NCBI RefSeq assembly: GCF_032854445.1
Contig: NC_088295.1
Span: forward strand, 126,501-190,500
Direction of reading: 5' to 3'
DNA: 64,000 nucleotides
Origin: Liolophura sinensis
Taxonomy: Eukaryota; Mollusca; Polyplacophora; Chitonida; Chitonidae
Position 1 is the first letter of the stretch, and each line of letters opens with the position of its first letter. Shown here piece after piece: positions 1-13,501 of this stretch. Position numbers and translations under genes: made by a program. The notes beneath the pieces are model-generated. The model searched no databases, was not told the DNA's origin, and worked only from the letters and a program-made list of their open reading frames with translations.

Positions 1-3000
1 TGTGGCTTTGTTGACAGGAATAGACAAGTGTAGACATGTCAGCATTGAGGATAGTGCCAGACATGTTATTTTGGAACTAGAATAATCAAGTTTAAATATA
101 AGGGCCTATGAAGTTTTAATGACATGAGCAGAGAGGTAGAGATATAAAGCCTAATGTACTTAAAAGATATTGCCCGACGGAAGTGGCTTTGAGGACAAGA
201 ACAGACAAGTGTAGACATGACGGCACATTTAGTATTAGGGATGGCGACGGACACATGTGGCTTTGAGGACAGGAATAGACAAGTGTATATATGAGGGCAC
301 ATGCATCTTTGATAACAGGGAAAGACAGGTAGAGATATGAAGGCACACGTAGCTTTGAGAATAGTGCCAGGCACATGTAGCTTTTAGAACAGAAATACAC
401 AAGTGTGAATATGAGGTCACACGTGGTTTTGAGGATAGTGCCCAACACACTTGGGTTTGAGGACTGGAATATTCAAGTGTAGATATGAGTGAACATGTAG
501 CTTTGACAATAGGAATATACAGGAAAAGATGAAAAGGCCTATGTAGGAATAGGCATGTGGACATATGAGGGCACATGTAGTCTTGAGGATAGTGCCAGAC
601 AAATTTGGCTTTGGGGACAAGAAAAGACAGGGTAAATATAAGGGCACATGTAGCTTTGAGAATAGTTTCAAACGCAAATGGCTTTGAGGACAGGAATAGA
701 CACGCGTAGAGATGAGGGCACATGTAGCATTAAGAAAAGTGCCAGACACATGTGTTTTTTCGACAGAAATAAGCAAGTGTAGCTTTGATAAAAGGAATAG
801 ACAGTTAGAGATATGAGGTCACATGTGCCTTTGAGAATAGCGCCAGACATATGTGATTCTCGGCACAGGAGTAGGCAAGTGTAGGCAAGGTCACAAGTAC
901 CTTTTAGGATAGTGCCAAACACATGATGCTTTGGGGACAGGAATAGGCAAGTGTTGATATGGTGGCACATGTAGCTTTGATAACAGGAAGAGAGAGGTAG
1001 AGATATGAGGGCACAGGTAACTTTGATAACGGGAACAGACAAATTAAGATATCAGGGCACATTTAGCGTTTAGGATAGTGTCAGACGCATTTGACTTTTG
1101 GTGACAGGAATAGACTAGTGTAGATATGAGGGCACATGTAGTAGTGAGGATAGTGCCGGACACATGGGGTTATAAAACAGGGGTAGACATGTGGGCATTT
1201 ATATCTTTGACAACATGGATAAACACGAAAAGATATGAAGGCAAAAATTAGCTTTAACAAAAGGAATAGAAGGTAAAAGACACCACATGTAGCTTTCAGG
1301 ATGGTGCCAGACATATGCTGCTTTGGGGATAGAAATAGACAAGTGTAGAGATGACGGCACTTGTAGCAAAAAGGATAGAGCCAGACACATGTGGTTTCAG
1401 GACAGGAATGCCAGACATACATGGTTTGGGACAGAAATAGATAAGTGTAGATATGACGGCAGATGCAGCTTTAATAACAGCAATACAGAGGTAGAGATCT
1501 GAGGGCATAAGTAGATTTGAGGATAGTGCCAGACACATGCGCCTTTGGAAACAGGAAAAGGCCCATGTAAATATAAAGTCCCAAGGCTTTGAAGACAGAA
1601 ATAGAAAAGCGCAGGCTTAACGGCACGTGCAGGATTGAGAATAGTGCCAGACACTATTTCTTTCGGAACAGGAATAGGCAAGTGTAGATACGACGCCACA
1701 TCTAGCTTTGATGACAAGAATAGACAGGAAAAGATTCAAAGGCATATTTAGCTTTGATAACAGGAAGAATCACGTAAAGATATGAAGGCACATGTAGCTT
1801 TGTGGATAGTGTTAGACATCTGGTTTTGGGGACAGCAGTAGGCAAGTGTAGACGTGAAGTCACATGTAGCTTTAACGTAAGTGCCCGACGCATGTGGCTT
1901 TGGGGACAGTAATAGACAAATGTAGGGACGAGGGCACATGTAAATCTGAGGAGAGTGGCAGATACAAGTGGTTTTGAAACTGGAATAGACAACTGTGGGC
2001 ATAAGCTTTGATAACAGGAATAAACAGGAAAAGATATTAAAGGATATGTACCTTTGATAACAGGAATAGTCAGGTAGAAATACGAGGGCACACGTAGGTT
2101 TGATAACAGGAATAGACAGGTGGAGATATGAAAGCACATGTAGCGTTTAGGATAATGTCAGATATATGCGAAATTGTTGACAGGAATAGGCGAGTGATAA
2201 CATAAGGGCACATGTAACATTGAGGACAATGACAAACGCACGTGGCTTTGTGGACAGGAATAGGCATGTGTAGATATGAGGGCATATGTAGCAAGGAGTA
2301 TAGTGCCAGACAAATCTGGTTTTGGGACAGGAATAGGCAAGAGGAATATCAGTGTACTGAGCTTTATAAACAGGAAAAGATACTAAGGCACATATGGCTC
2401 TGTTAACAGAAATAGGCAGGTAGAGATATGAGGGCACATGTAGTTTGATAACAGAAATAGGCAGGTAGAGATATGATCGGCACATCTAGCTTTGAAGATA
2501 ATGCCTGGCACGTAGCTTTGGGCACAGGAATAGACACGTGTAGACATGACGGCAAATACAGCAAAAATGCTAGTGACATGTTGTTTTGGGACAAGAATAG
2601 GCAAGTGTAAACATACGTGCACATATAGCTTTGATAATGGGAACAGACAGGAGAAGATAGCAAGGAAAATGTAATTTTGACAACAGGCATAGACAGGTAG
2701 AGATATGAGGACAAATGAAGCTATGAGGATATTGCCAGACATGTGGCTTTGGGGAGAAGGATAAATAAGTGTGTATATGGCAGCACTGGTAGTATTGAGG
2801 ATAGTGACTGACCTATGTGGTTCTGAGGACAAGAATAGGCGTGTGTAGATATAAGGTCACAAGTAGCATTTAAAATAGTGTCGGACATGTGCAGCTTTGG
2901 GTACAGGAATAAGCAAGTGTAGATACATGCAGCTTTGAGGATAGTGCGAGGCACATGTGGCTTTGGGGACAGGAAAAGGCAACTGTAGATATGACGGCAC

Positions 3001-4030
3001 ATGCAAGTTTCATAACAGCAATAGATAGGTAGAGATATGAGTGCACATGTAGCTTTGATAACAGCAATAGATAGGTAGAGATATGAGTGCACATGTAGCT
3101 TTGATAACAGGAATAGGGCAGTAGAGATATCACAGCATGTGTAGCTTTGAGGATAGTGCCAGACACATGTGGCTTGGAGGACAGGAATAGACAAGTGTAG
3201 GTATGAGGTCACATATAGCTGTGATAACAGGAACAGACAGGGAAAGATGTAAAGGCATATGTAGCTGTGATAACATGAAGAGACACGTAGAGAAATGAGG
3301 GCACATGTAACTTTGAGAACGGTGCCAGACACATGTTTTTTGGGGAACAGGAATAGACAAGAGTAGATATGACGGCACGTGTAGTACTGAGGATAGTGCC
3401 AGACATATGTGGTTTTGGGGACAAGAATAGACAAGAGTAGATATGACGGCACGTGTAGTACTGAGGATAGTGCCAGACATATGTGGTTTGGGGGACAGGA
3501 ATAGACAAAAGTAGATATGACGGCACGTGTAGTACTGAGGATAGTGGCAGACATATGTGGTTTTGGGGACAGGAATAGTCAGGTGTAGACATTAGGGCGC
3601 ATGTAGCTTTCAGAATAGTGCCAGACACATGCAGCTTTGTGGACAGGTATAGACAAGTGTATATATAAGGGTACATGTAGCTTTAATAACAGGAGTAGAC
3701 AGGTAGAGATATACGGCCACATGTAGCGTTTAGGACAATGTCAGACATATGTGGCTTTGTTAACAGGAATAGGCGAGTGAAGATATGAGGGCACATGTAG
3801 CTTTGGGGACAGCGTCAGACATATGCGGCTTTGAGGAGCGGAAAAGGCAAGAGTAGATGTGAGGGCACAATTAGCTTTGATACAAGGAATAAACAGGTAC
3901 AGATATGACGACACATGTAGCTTTGATGATATTCCCAGACACATGTGGTTTGTTCACAGCTCTAGACACATATATAGCTTATAATATAGGCCTAAGCACA
4001 CGCAGTTTTTGGATATGACTAAGCAGACCT
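1..4030. repeat. Satellite A, 46-bp and 74-bp modules
   Basis: Continuous tandem array built from two related modules. One is about 46 bp, as in the two near-identical units around 3041 and 3087. The other is about 74 bp, as in the three units whose GACGGC begins at 3371, 3445 and 3519. Recurrent words are ACAGGAATAGACA, AGATATGAGGGCACATGTAG and GATAGTGCCAGACA. Copies are diverged over most of the array and most uniform at 3000-3560. The start of the window cuts the array. The open frames seen on the minus strand are repeats of one low-complexity peptide and follow from the repeat, not from a gene. Confidence 0.95.
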
Positions 4031-4048
4031 AGGCACAAGTAAGTCGGA

Positions 4049-4388
4049 CACCGGCCCAGATGGCTCAGTTCGCTGAGGGTCGATAGATCCAGGTTCATTC
4101 CTTTGTCATGTCACACCTAAGACCTTAAAAGAAGAAGTTGTAGCTTCCACCCTTAGTGTTCAGCATTACAGGTAAGTGCAAAGATTAACTGACCGTATCA
4201 GTATAATGGCTCGGGTGGGGCAGCTTACTTGTCTTCGGCAAGTGGTTTTAGTAAAGCAGAACTGGATAAGAGCCGTGGAAATCCGTCCTACAACAAGGAG
4301 GCACATTACATGCAGTCCTCTTCGTCATCATGTGACTGAAAAATTGTTAATTACAGCGTCAAGCCTAAAGCACTGACTCACTGTAACT
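4049..4388 (+). mobile_element. SINE family 2, copy 1
   Basis: A tRNA-like head (TGGCTCAGTTCGC as an A-box-like stretch, then GGTTCATTCC as B-box-like) is followed by a body containing CACACCTAAGACCTTAAAAG, CGTATCAGTATAATGGCTC, CTTCGGCAAG, GGAAATCCGTCCTACAACAA and GTGACTGAAAAATT. The same body recurs on the opposite strand at 13700-14041, so this is a dispersed repeat and not a gene. It interrupts satellite A. Assignment as a tRNA-derived SINE is inferred from the head and the internal recurrence. Confidence 0.8.
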
Positions 4389-4718
4389 CGGACGATAAAG
4401 CATACAGCACAGCAGACATGAACACATGCAGCTGTGATCACTGGGTCTGACAGATGTAGCTTTAAGGACAGGGCTAGAATAGACTGGCTTTGAGGACATG
4501 ACACGTGTAGCTTTCAAGACATGGCAGGACACGCGTCGTTTTGAGAACAGGGTTACAAAAGCGTAGCATGGAGGACAGTGTCAGACACGTGTAGCTTTGA
4601 AAACCGAGACAGACAAATGTATGTTCCAGGACACGGCCAGGCACATGTAGGTTTGAACAGAGGCAAACTACAGGACTGATAGATGTAGCGTTGGGGCCAC
4701 GACTGTATGTAGTTTTGA

Positions 4719-4814
4719 TTTATCTATTTACTTGTTTGATTGGTGTTTTACGCCGTACTCAAGAATATTTCACTTATATGACGGCGGCCAGCATTATGGT
4801 GGGTGGAAAGAGCC
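4719..4814 (-). mobile_element. SINE family 1, 5'-truncated copy with TSD
   Basis: GATTGGTGTTTTACGCCGTA through GGTGGGTGGAAA matches the 3' half of the full copy at 20548-20814. The minus-strand 5' part, including the tRNA-like head, is missing. The copy is flanked by a perfect 14-bp direct repeat, GTATGTAGTTTTGA, at 4705-4718 and 4815-4828, and has an A-rich tail on the minus strand. A truncated copy with an intact duplication is the expected product of LINE-driven retroposition. Confidence 0.85.
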
Positions 4815-5478
4815 GTATGTAGTTTTGAGTAGTGGGATTGACAAGCTCTGCTCTAAGGACGTAGTTTGACATAAAGACTTACGAACACATGTAGCTTGTT
4901 GGACAAGACTAGACAAGTGCTGCCTTCGGGACACATGTAACTTGCATCACAAGGTTTGTCATACAGTACTGCTCGATCTCAACCATATATTCTACGCGTA
5001 TCATCCGCCCATCCTACATCGCATCTTGGTGTGGGGTGGATCCTATGTAGATCACGCGGCCATGATGGTCCATGCCCTGATGTTGGAACAACCTTGATTG
5101 CATCTTCCACGGATCTTGATCGGCCGCTGCATGTAGTCTCGTTTAGACCGTTTTGCTGCGCTTTAGGCCTTACCTACATGCTAGCTATAAACATGACACA
5201 ATGTATCTTCAGTTTGCAACACTGTTAAGGCAGGCATAGTGATGAGAAAAGTATTAGTGAGTGGTCTGTTATTCGCTTAACTCTCTCTCAACCGAGCCAT
5301 TATAAAGGTGAGATAGCCCAATGCATGACTTCCGAGATTTGCCTTCCGAAGTTTATTAGTGTCAGTTGAAATGTAAAATCGTAACCGCATTACCGGACAA
5401 TCGGAGATGATGTAAGTTCTCGCCAAAAGCTGTACTAATATTATAAATTTGACATTCCCACTACGCGGATGATGGTCA

Positions 5479-5553
5479 GATCCTATGCCCATCATACGCG
5501 GATCCTATGCCCATCATACGCGGATCCTATGCCCATCATACACGGATCCTATC
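5479..5553. repeat. 22-bp tandem repeat, about 3.4 copies
   Basis: The unit GATCCTATGCCCATCATACG plus CG starts at 5479, 5501 and 5523, followed by a partial copy at 5545. The copies are almost identical. Confidence 0.95.
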
Positions 5554-5838
5554 TTGGCTGTATAATCGGCGTATGATGTGAGCATCTTGCTGTGATATTA
5601 CGCCATTCCTACGCGGGAGTTCCGACCCGCATCCATGCTACATAATATCATTAGGATCGAGGAGTACTGTTTAATCTTCTGAAAACATGTTGCTTGCATG
5701 ACAAGACTTGACACAAATAACTTTACGTACGGGGTTAGACACATAAATGTAAATATCTCTCTTCGCAATTGGGAGTTTGAGGACATCGCCAGACAAGCGT
5801 AACTTTAAAAACAGAAATAAACATGTGTACATATGAAG

Positions 5839-5840
<2 letters not shown>

Positions 5841-5910
<70 letters not shown>
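5841..5910. repeat. (AT)n microsatellite
   Basis: An uninterrupted AT dinucleotide run of about 70 bp. Confidence 0.98.
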
Positions 5911-5913
<3 letters not shown>

Positions 5914-6379
5914 GACACGGCTTTGGACATGCACCTTTTAGGACACGGCCAGACAGACATGTCTAAGAGATATGCCGTTTTTGGATGTTATTAGGTAAAA
6001 GTTGCTTTAATGACACATCCTGAGATACGTAGCTTTGAAGACAAATCAGGGCACATGTAGTTTTAGGGACAAGGTTTGACACAAGAAGGTTTGAGCTCAG
6101 GGCCAGATTAAATTAGCGTTCAGTATACGATGTAAAATGTACAAATTTGACGATACATGTAGCTTAGAAGATAAGACAAGCTTGAAGCATAGAACTTTGA
6201 GGACAGGGCTAGACACAAACCGGTTTAGGGACAGGGCCAGACGCATGTAGCTTTGAGGAAAGAGTTTTACGTACACTTTGAGGACACGGCTAGAAACGCG
6301 CGAGTTTGACGACCAGATAGACAAGCGAGAGGACAGGGACAGACACATGAAGAGTCGAGAAACAGAACGATGAGGAACC

Positions 6380-8160
6380 ATGAGAATGACTGAATAAAAT
6401 GAGATTTAATTTTACCGCTTTTGTGTTGAGATGACAAAAATATGAGTGGTTTTTCTTTTGTGAAGATGAAAAGGCAAAATTCAATGTACTAGATTCCACC
6501 CATTCTTTTCTCTGCTACTTCTTACAAGAGGGATTTCTAATTAATTGGAACCAACTCTACAGTTATACACATTGTTGCCGCATTTTTGCCTTGTTGCTGA
6601 GAGCATTTGGAAGTTGAAAAATCAAATAGTTGCATGGCTCAACACAACAGATCTAAGCAGTGATTTTAAAAGACATGTGGCTCATGAGTGTCAGTACTTG
6701 AGTGGATTAGATCCTGGTCAACCTCACTCGATAAGGTAGAGCCTCATCTCTGGAGTGTATCCCAGTGACAGTTACCACGAGCAATGAGCATGCTTCTAAC
6801 CCAGGGCACAACCCAAAAGCTTCCCAGTGCATTCGGCGGCAGATTTATAAGCCCCACTGATCGATAGCACAGACTACATGATCCAAATTGATTACCGTTT
6901 TGCCTCCATGTGCTGGAAATTCTGGTGAGTATATAGGCCCTTGAAAGTGCTCCTCTTATACACACAAATACATTATAAAAACACATCCAAAATTGTAAAT
7001 TTACTTTCAAGCGCAGGCTAGAATTTTGTTCACCAGTGTGGATATTGTATTCAGTTCGGGTGCCTAGAGTGGCTGTCGACAGCGATTTGGCCGACTGCCG
7101 AATCACTCTACGACTTTAGCTACACTATCCAGCATGGTAATCACGAAGTTAATGATGAAATAATGTATATGTCAATACGTTCCTTTCAGAATGCTGCACA
7201 GGCAATAAAATACTTATCACAATCGAAGAAATCCAGATATATTTGTTTTCAGTCAAATTTAGTGACTTCGTCTGTTACGTGTTCCCAGCCAACTTCAGAC
7301 CATTTTGACGCTCAACATTAAGTGGCTTGTAGTGGGTTAGTTTAATGCAACAACTGACGAATGACGCAGAAGAAAGTCCTCTGTGTACCTCGAAGTGGTG
7401 TTGTGGTTACCGTCCACAAGTCAAACTACCTTGCTAAGTACTGAATGCCTGAAGAAACGGCGTGGTTCTTCTCAAAAAAACGCCTGTATAATCATTCATA
7501 GGATATTAAATGAGCCCAAAGGCGCAAAGTGACGAAAGCTGTGTCAGCTGGCCGGCTTACATGTCTTGTGTCAGTAAGTAGGGCCCAAACGTCTATTGCC
7601 AAAAATTCTATTCTAACGGATTTCAGCGTTGGAAAATAAAGAAACAGATATTCATATTTGACAATAACTACATATAGATCTAAATGAAGATAGTTCATAA
7701 ATTTTACAATATCACATTTATTCATTGTTGATCTGCTGAGCACTAATCATCTCTAATCACGTATACATGCAAATATTTAGATTTATTGTTAGCTGCCACT
7801 CTACACGAGTACGATTGGCTGTATGCTGGTCATCAGGGATATGCAGGTCATCTATCACGACGAGATATCCACACAGATGCAGGCATACACATACCTTAAT
7901 GGCCGAATTGCGTGACAATGTACAATTGTAGCAACGATAAAACTACGTAGGTGTCCTGATGTTACATGTGTCTTTACTGCTATACTAACTACCCCAAACG
8001 TATGAAAGTGTTCCACTGTGGACAGTATCGGTAAGAGAGAACAGCACTGTTCAGGGCACCCTACAAAACTTGCTCTAGTTGACTGATGATTCAAGTTTTT
8101 AGCGATAACCATCTCCACCAAACATTCTACAGTACCATCAACCACCAGCATTCACTAGGG
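6380..8160. other. No recognisable feature
   Basis: A/T-rich unique sequence. Short open frames occur on both strands, but none shows a recognisable domain, a signal peptide with plausible splice sites, or repeat homology within the window. Confidence 0.5.
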
Positions 8161-8164
8161 TTCT

Positions 8165-9160
8165 CTAGGTCCATCAGTTAGCTCTTGAACGACCCAAGGC
8201 TATAACAACAGCACTAAGCATACTCCAATACAATTAGCCTGCTGCTAGAAGATCTAAATGTATTGCATCAGTGTCTAAGCATACTCCAATACAATATGCT
8301 GCCAGAAGATTCAAGTCTATAACACTTGAAGCATTCCACGGGACTACCAGTCTGCTGTTGTCCATAACAACAGCACTAAACATTCTCCAGGACAATCAAC
8401 CTGCTGCTAGAAAATCCAAGTCTATAACACATCCATCAAGCATTTCACGGGACTATCAGTTTGTTTTTGGACGACCCAAGTCTATAAGATCAGCACTAAG
8501 CTTTCTTGAGGAATATCAATCTGCTGCTGGACGACCAAAGTCTATAACATCTTAACCAAGCATTTCACGGGATTATCAGACTGCTGCTGGACGACCCAAT
8601 TCTATAACATCAGCACTAAGCATACTCTAGGACAATCAATCTGCTGTTAAACAATCCAAGTCTATAACATCGACACTTGGCATTCTCCTGGGCTGTCATT
8701 CTGCTGCTGAACGACCCAAGTCTATAACATCTCTAACAAGCATTTTACGGGACTATCAGACTGCTGCTGGACGACACAAGTCTATAACGTCAGCACTAAG
8801 CATACCCCAGGACAATCAACCTGCTGCTAGGACATCCAAGTCTATAACATCAGCACTAAGCATACTCCAGGACAATCAACCTGCTGCTAGAACATCTAAC
8901 TCTGTAACAACAGCACTAAGTCTTTTACAGAACTATCTGTCTGCAGCTGGACAGCCCGTCTATAACATTACCACTTGGCATTCTTGCGGATTATCAATCT
9001 GATATTAAACGACCCAAGTGTATAACATCAGCACTAAGCATTCGCCAGGAATATTAACATGCTGCTGTCTAGATCATTTGCACCAAGCATTCTCCAGGAC
9101 AATCAGTGTGCTGCTGGGCGACCCAAGTCTATAACCCCTGCATTAAGTACTCTGCAGTAC
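8165..9160. repeat. 60-bp satellite B, diverged branch
   Basis: Tandem units of about 60 bp, for example the two successive copies near 8830-8950. Recurring words are AAGTCTATAACATCAGCACT, AAGCATACTCCAGGACAATC and AACCTGCTGCTAG. The copies are diverged and lose register toward 9160. The unit aligns along its length with the more uniform array at 9385-11260 (CATTCTCCAG, then a CTATCA-like word, then GCTAG, then an ATCTATAA-like word), so the two arrays share an origin. Confidence 0.92.
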
Positions 9161-9384
9161 TGTGATATTGCATTTGAACGATGAAATTCTATACCGCCTG
9201 CATTGACCCTTCTAGAGGACGATTTAAATCTATATCAAGTCGGGCTGTCTTCCTCTACGGTCGTACGAAATCGGCCAACGTCTGTCGGATGAGGAAATAT
9301 CCCCAGGGGCTGTTCGGTTTCTTCACACCATAATACCGAAAGATTAACAACTGAAATATTTTTGAGCAACGGTACGGCGTAAAG

Positions 9385-11260
9385 AAGCAAACAGGTCTAC
9401 AAAATCTGCACTAACCATTATTACCTTGCTAGTCACCGATCTTAAACTATTATATCCAACTGACCATTTTCCAGCATTACCAACCTGCTAGTATACGAGC
9501 TAAATGTATAATATTTGAACTGACCATTCTCCAGCACTATCACGCCCTGATAGGCAATGATCTCAATCTATAATATCTAAACTGATCATTCTTCAGCACT
9601 GTCCATTCTCCAAAACTATCACCCCACTAGTGAACGAGCTAAATCTATAATATCTGAACTGACAATTCTCCAGCACTATCACCCTGATAGGCGATGATCT
9701 AAATCTATAATATCTAAACTTACTATTCTCCCATACTATCAACTCGCTAGTAGACGAGCTAAATTTATCATATCTGAACTGACCATTCTCCAAAACTATC
9801 CCCCCACTAGTGAACGAGCTAAATCTATATCTGAACTGACAATTCTTAAGAACGCTCAACATTAAGTGGCTGATAGGTGATGATCTAAATCTATAATATC
9901 TAAACTGACCATTCTTCAGCACTATTACCCCGCTAGTAGACGAACTACATATATCATAGCTGAACTGACAATTCTCCAGCACTCTCACCTCGGTAGTAAC
10001 TGAGCTAACTCTACAATTTCTGAACTGACAATTTTCCTGGACTATCACCTCCGTAGTAGCCGAGCTAACTCTACAATTTCTGAACTGACAATTTTCCAGG
10101 ACTATCACCCTGACAGTCGATGGTCTATGTCTATAACATCTGAACTGACCATTCTCTGGCATCTCACCCCGCTAGCAGACTAGTTAAATCTATGGTATCT
10201 AATCTTACCATTGCCCAGAACTATCACTCCACTAGTAGACGAGCTAAATCTATCATATTTAACCTTACCATTCTCCAGAACTATCACCCCGCTAGTGAAC
10301 GAGCTAAATCTATCATATTTAACCTTACCATTCTCCAGAACTATCACCCCGCTAGTGAACGAGCTAAATCTATCATATTTAACCTTACCATTCTCCAGAA
10401 CTATCACCCCGCTAGTGAACGAGCTAAATCTATCATATCTAATCTTACCATTGCCCAGAACTATCACTCCATTAGTAGACGAGCTAAATCTATCATATTT
10501 AACCTTACCATTCTCCAGAACTATCACCCCGCTAGTGAACGAGCTAAATCTATCATATTTAACCTTACCATTCTCCAGAACTATCACCCCGCTAGTGAAC
10601 GAGCTAAATCTATCATATCTAATCTTACCATTGCCCAGAACTATCACTCCACTAGTAGACGAGCTAAATCTATCATATTTAACCTTACCATTCTCCAGAA
10701 CTATCACCCCGCTAGTGAACGAGCTAAATCTATCATATTTAACCTTACCATTCTCCAGAACTATCACCCCGCTAGTGAACGAGCTAAATCTATCATATCT
10801 GAACTGACCATTCTCCAGAACTATCACTCCACTAGCAGACGAGCTAAATCTATCATATTTAACCTTACCATTCTCCAGAACTATCACCCCGCTAGTGAAC
10901 GAGCTAAATCTATCATATTTAACCTTACCATTCTCCAGAACTATCACCCCGCTAGTGAACGAGCTAAATCTATCATATCTGAACTGACCGTTCTCCAGCA
11001 CTATCACCCCGCTAGTAGACGAGCTTAATCCATCATATCTGAACTGACCATTCTCCAGCACTCTCACCCCGCTAGTAGACGAGCTTAATCTATTATATCT
11101 GAACTGACCATTCTCCAGCACTCTCACTCCGCTAGTAGACGAGCTTAATCTATCATATCTGAACTGACCATTCTCCAGCACTCTCACCCTGCTAGTAGAC
11201 GAGCTTAATCTATCCTATCTAAAGTGACAACTCTCTAGCTCTATCACCCTGATAGGTTGC
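9385..11260. repeat. 60-bp satellite B, homogenised branch with higher-order repeats
   Basis: The unit is exactly 60 bp from about 10201 to 11220 (TTACCATTCTCCAGAACTAT, CACCCCGCTAGTGAACGAGC, TAAATCTATCATATTTAACC). Units at 10261, 10321, 10381, 10501, 10561, 10681, 10741, 10861 and 10921 are virtually identical. Variant units (TTGCCCAG type at 10201, 10441 and 10621; GAACTGACC type at 10801) recur every three units, giving a 180-bp higher-order repeat. Outer units at 9385-10180 and 10981-11260 are more diverged. Because 60 is a multiple of three, several frames stay open on both strands without implying a gene. Confidence 0.97.
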
Positions 11261-11329
11261 GATTGCTATCGGTATCCAATTATCTGTTCTTGGAAAGCCA
11301 GGTATACGATCGATACATGTTGTAACAAC

Positions 11330-12540
11330 CCTCGCGCACTATCACCCTTCTAGATGACCAACGAGGTCTATAATCATGCCTGTCTTTCCTCCTAACTAGA
11401 CGGTACTGTATGATCGTGTCTAACAATCTTCCTAAACCGAGGGCGTTGTATGATTCTGTCTGGCACTCCTAATAAGCTGAGGGTACTGTAACATCGTGTC
11501 TGGCATTCCTCCTAAACCGTGGGTGTTGTATGATCGTGAAAGGCATTCCTCCCAAACCGACAGTGCTGTAAGATCATGTTTAGCATGCCTCCTATCCAGT
11601 GGGTATTGTATGACCGTGTCTGATATTCTCTCCTTAAAGTGAATACTGTTAGATCGTGTCTAACATTTCTCCTAACTAGAGGGTATTGTAAGATCATGAC
11701 TGCCATTCCTCCTAAACCGTAGGTACTATATAATCATGTCTGACATTCCTCCTAACCGGAGGGTACTGTAAGATCGTCTTTGGCATTCCTCCTAAACCGA
11801 GGATGTTGCATAGTGGTGGCTGACATTTCTCCCATACAAAGAATACAATAAGATCGTGTCTGACATTCCTCCTAACCAGAAGGTAATGCAAGATCGTGTC
11901 TGACGTTCCTCCTAAACCGAGGGTGCTGTGTAATCGTGTCTGGCAATCTCTCCGAAAAAATTAGTACTGTGAGATCGTGTCTGACATTCTTCCTAACCTG
12001 TGATTACTGTGAGATTGTGACTGGTATTCCTCCTAACCTGAGGAGACTGTAACATCGTGTCTAGCATTCCTTCTAAATCGAGGGTGCTGTATCATCGTAT
12101 CTTGTATTCCTTCTAACCTGAGGGTACTGTAAAATCGTCTATGCCATTCCTCCTAACCCATGAGTACTGTGAGATCATGTCTGCCATTCCTCCTAACCAA
12201 TGAGTACTGTGAGATCATGTCTGCCATTCCTCCTAACCAATGAGTACTGTGAGATCATGTCTGCCATTCCTCCTAACCAATGAGTACTGTGAGATCGTGT
12301 CTGGCCTTCCTCCTAACCAGTAAGTACGGTGAGTCATGTTTGGCATTTCTCCTACCAGTGAGTATTGTTAGATTGTGCCTGACATTCCTTCTAACCAGTG
12401 AGTACTATGAGATCGTGTCTTGCATTCCTTCCGACTTTTAAGCACTGTGAGCTCGTGTCTGGCATTCCTCTTAACCTGAAGGTACTGTGAGATTGTGTCT
12501 AGCATTCCTTCTAACCAGTGAGTATTGTGAAATTGTAATT
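11330..12540. repeat. 40-bp satellite C
   Basis: Tandem 40-bp units, cleanest at 12171-12300, where TGAGTACTGTGAGATCATGT followed by CTGCCATTCCTCCTAACCAA repeats. Elsewhere the units are diverged, with GATCGTGTCTGACATTCCTC as the commonest form. Confidence 0.95.
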
Positions 12541-12544
12541 TATA

Positions 12545-13500
12545 TTTTTTTAACTGAGGTTACGTCTGGACGGTGTTTTTGATTCGTGTTATCTTAGGAA
12601 CACTTATGATAGTACTATTATAAGCAGTGAGTGAATGCGTCGTAGCTTTTTTAATCAACGTAGTTAAATATCGCATGAGAGACGGAAGTATTCTTTTGAG
12701 GATAGAAGATCTGAATGTTGGCTATACAGGAACAATAATCACAGTGACATCTTGGAAACGAGAGTATGTCTTTTTTTGTTTTGGTTTTTTTTTGGGGGGG
12801 GGGGTAGGAAAGGATGATTTCGCAGAGACGAGCAGAGTAGATGTGTATCTGTATGCGGCGTCTTACACACGGACTTAGCGAGAGACCTGACAACAGACAG
12901 CCGGTAAATTGATGGATAAGAAAGAGCCAGCACTAATCGATGACGCAACTTGTAGTTGGCCTTCTTTCAAGAAAAAGCCCGCATCGCACCGTGCAGATAG
13001 AATGCAGTCAATCTGCAGAAGGTGCTCTATTATAAGATCATTTTGTCTTGGCAAACTTGCAGCTTGTCTTTCATTTGATCACTTGAAGTGTCCGAGATGT
13101 CTAGGCACCTGGTGTTAGAGAATCACTTTCTTTTTTCGTCTTTCCCTCATTTCAACACTTGTTTACCTTTACAAGGGGTTTGTTAGAATGGACTGGAAAA
13201 TATCTTTCTGGTGATTAGCGTGGTATCAGGTAAGAGTGAACATTACCCGTTATATCATCAGAAGTGGTAATTTCCTGAAACGAATTCTTAGACAAAACCT
13301 ACGAAATGTGGCACACATGCAGCCTATTTGATGTGTGATATGTTCAACAGCATTTAAATCTTGACCACTGGTGTGGTCAACGCCACACATTTTACTTAGA
13401 GTTTGTGAAAACAATACAACGCTAGCTGTTATGGGTATAACACCCTTGTACAAACATGTACTAAAACTATGACAGACTTATAATGTTTTACAAACTGTAA
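12545..13500. other. No recognisable gene; T/G homopolymer stretch
   Basis: Unique sequence with a T-run followed by a G-run at 12785-12805. Short frames here have no recognisable domain. Confidence 0.5.
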
Positions 13501-13501
13501 T

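Larger units (their letters stand above)
4395..6370. repeat. Degenerate, interrupted edge of satellite A
   Basis: Short, strongly diverged versions of the satellite A words (CACATGTAGCTTTGAGGACA, GGACAGGGCCAGACA) recur at irregular spacing of about 30-40 bp from 4430 to 4960 and from 5690 to 6340. They are interrupted by a SINE, an AT run, a 22-bp tandem repeat and about 0.7 kb of unrelated sequence (4970-5680). This looks like the decayed edge of the array at 1-4030. Confidence 0.7.

Noticed and set aside
66-3944. Many overlapping minus-strand frames encoding Cys-rich repeated peptides
   Set aside because: They are translations of satellite A in several frames at once, with no start context or domain.
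10180-11187. Long open frames (up to 335 codons) on both strands
   Set aside because: The 60-bp unit is a multiple of three and lacks stops in several frames, so openness on both strands is expected without coding.
8165-12540. CRISPR-like appearance of regular short repeats
   Set aside because: The units are contiguous tandem repeats with no unique spacers, and the surrounding DNA is eukaryotic.
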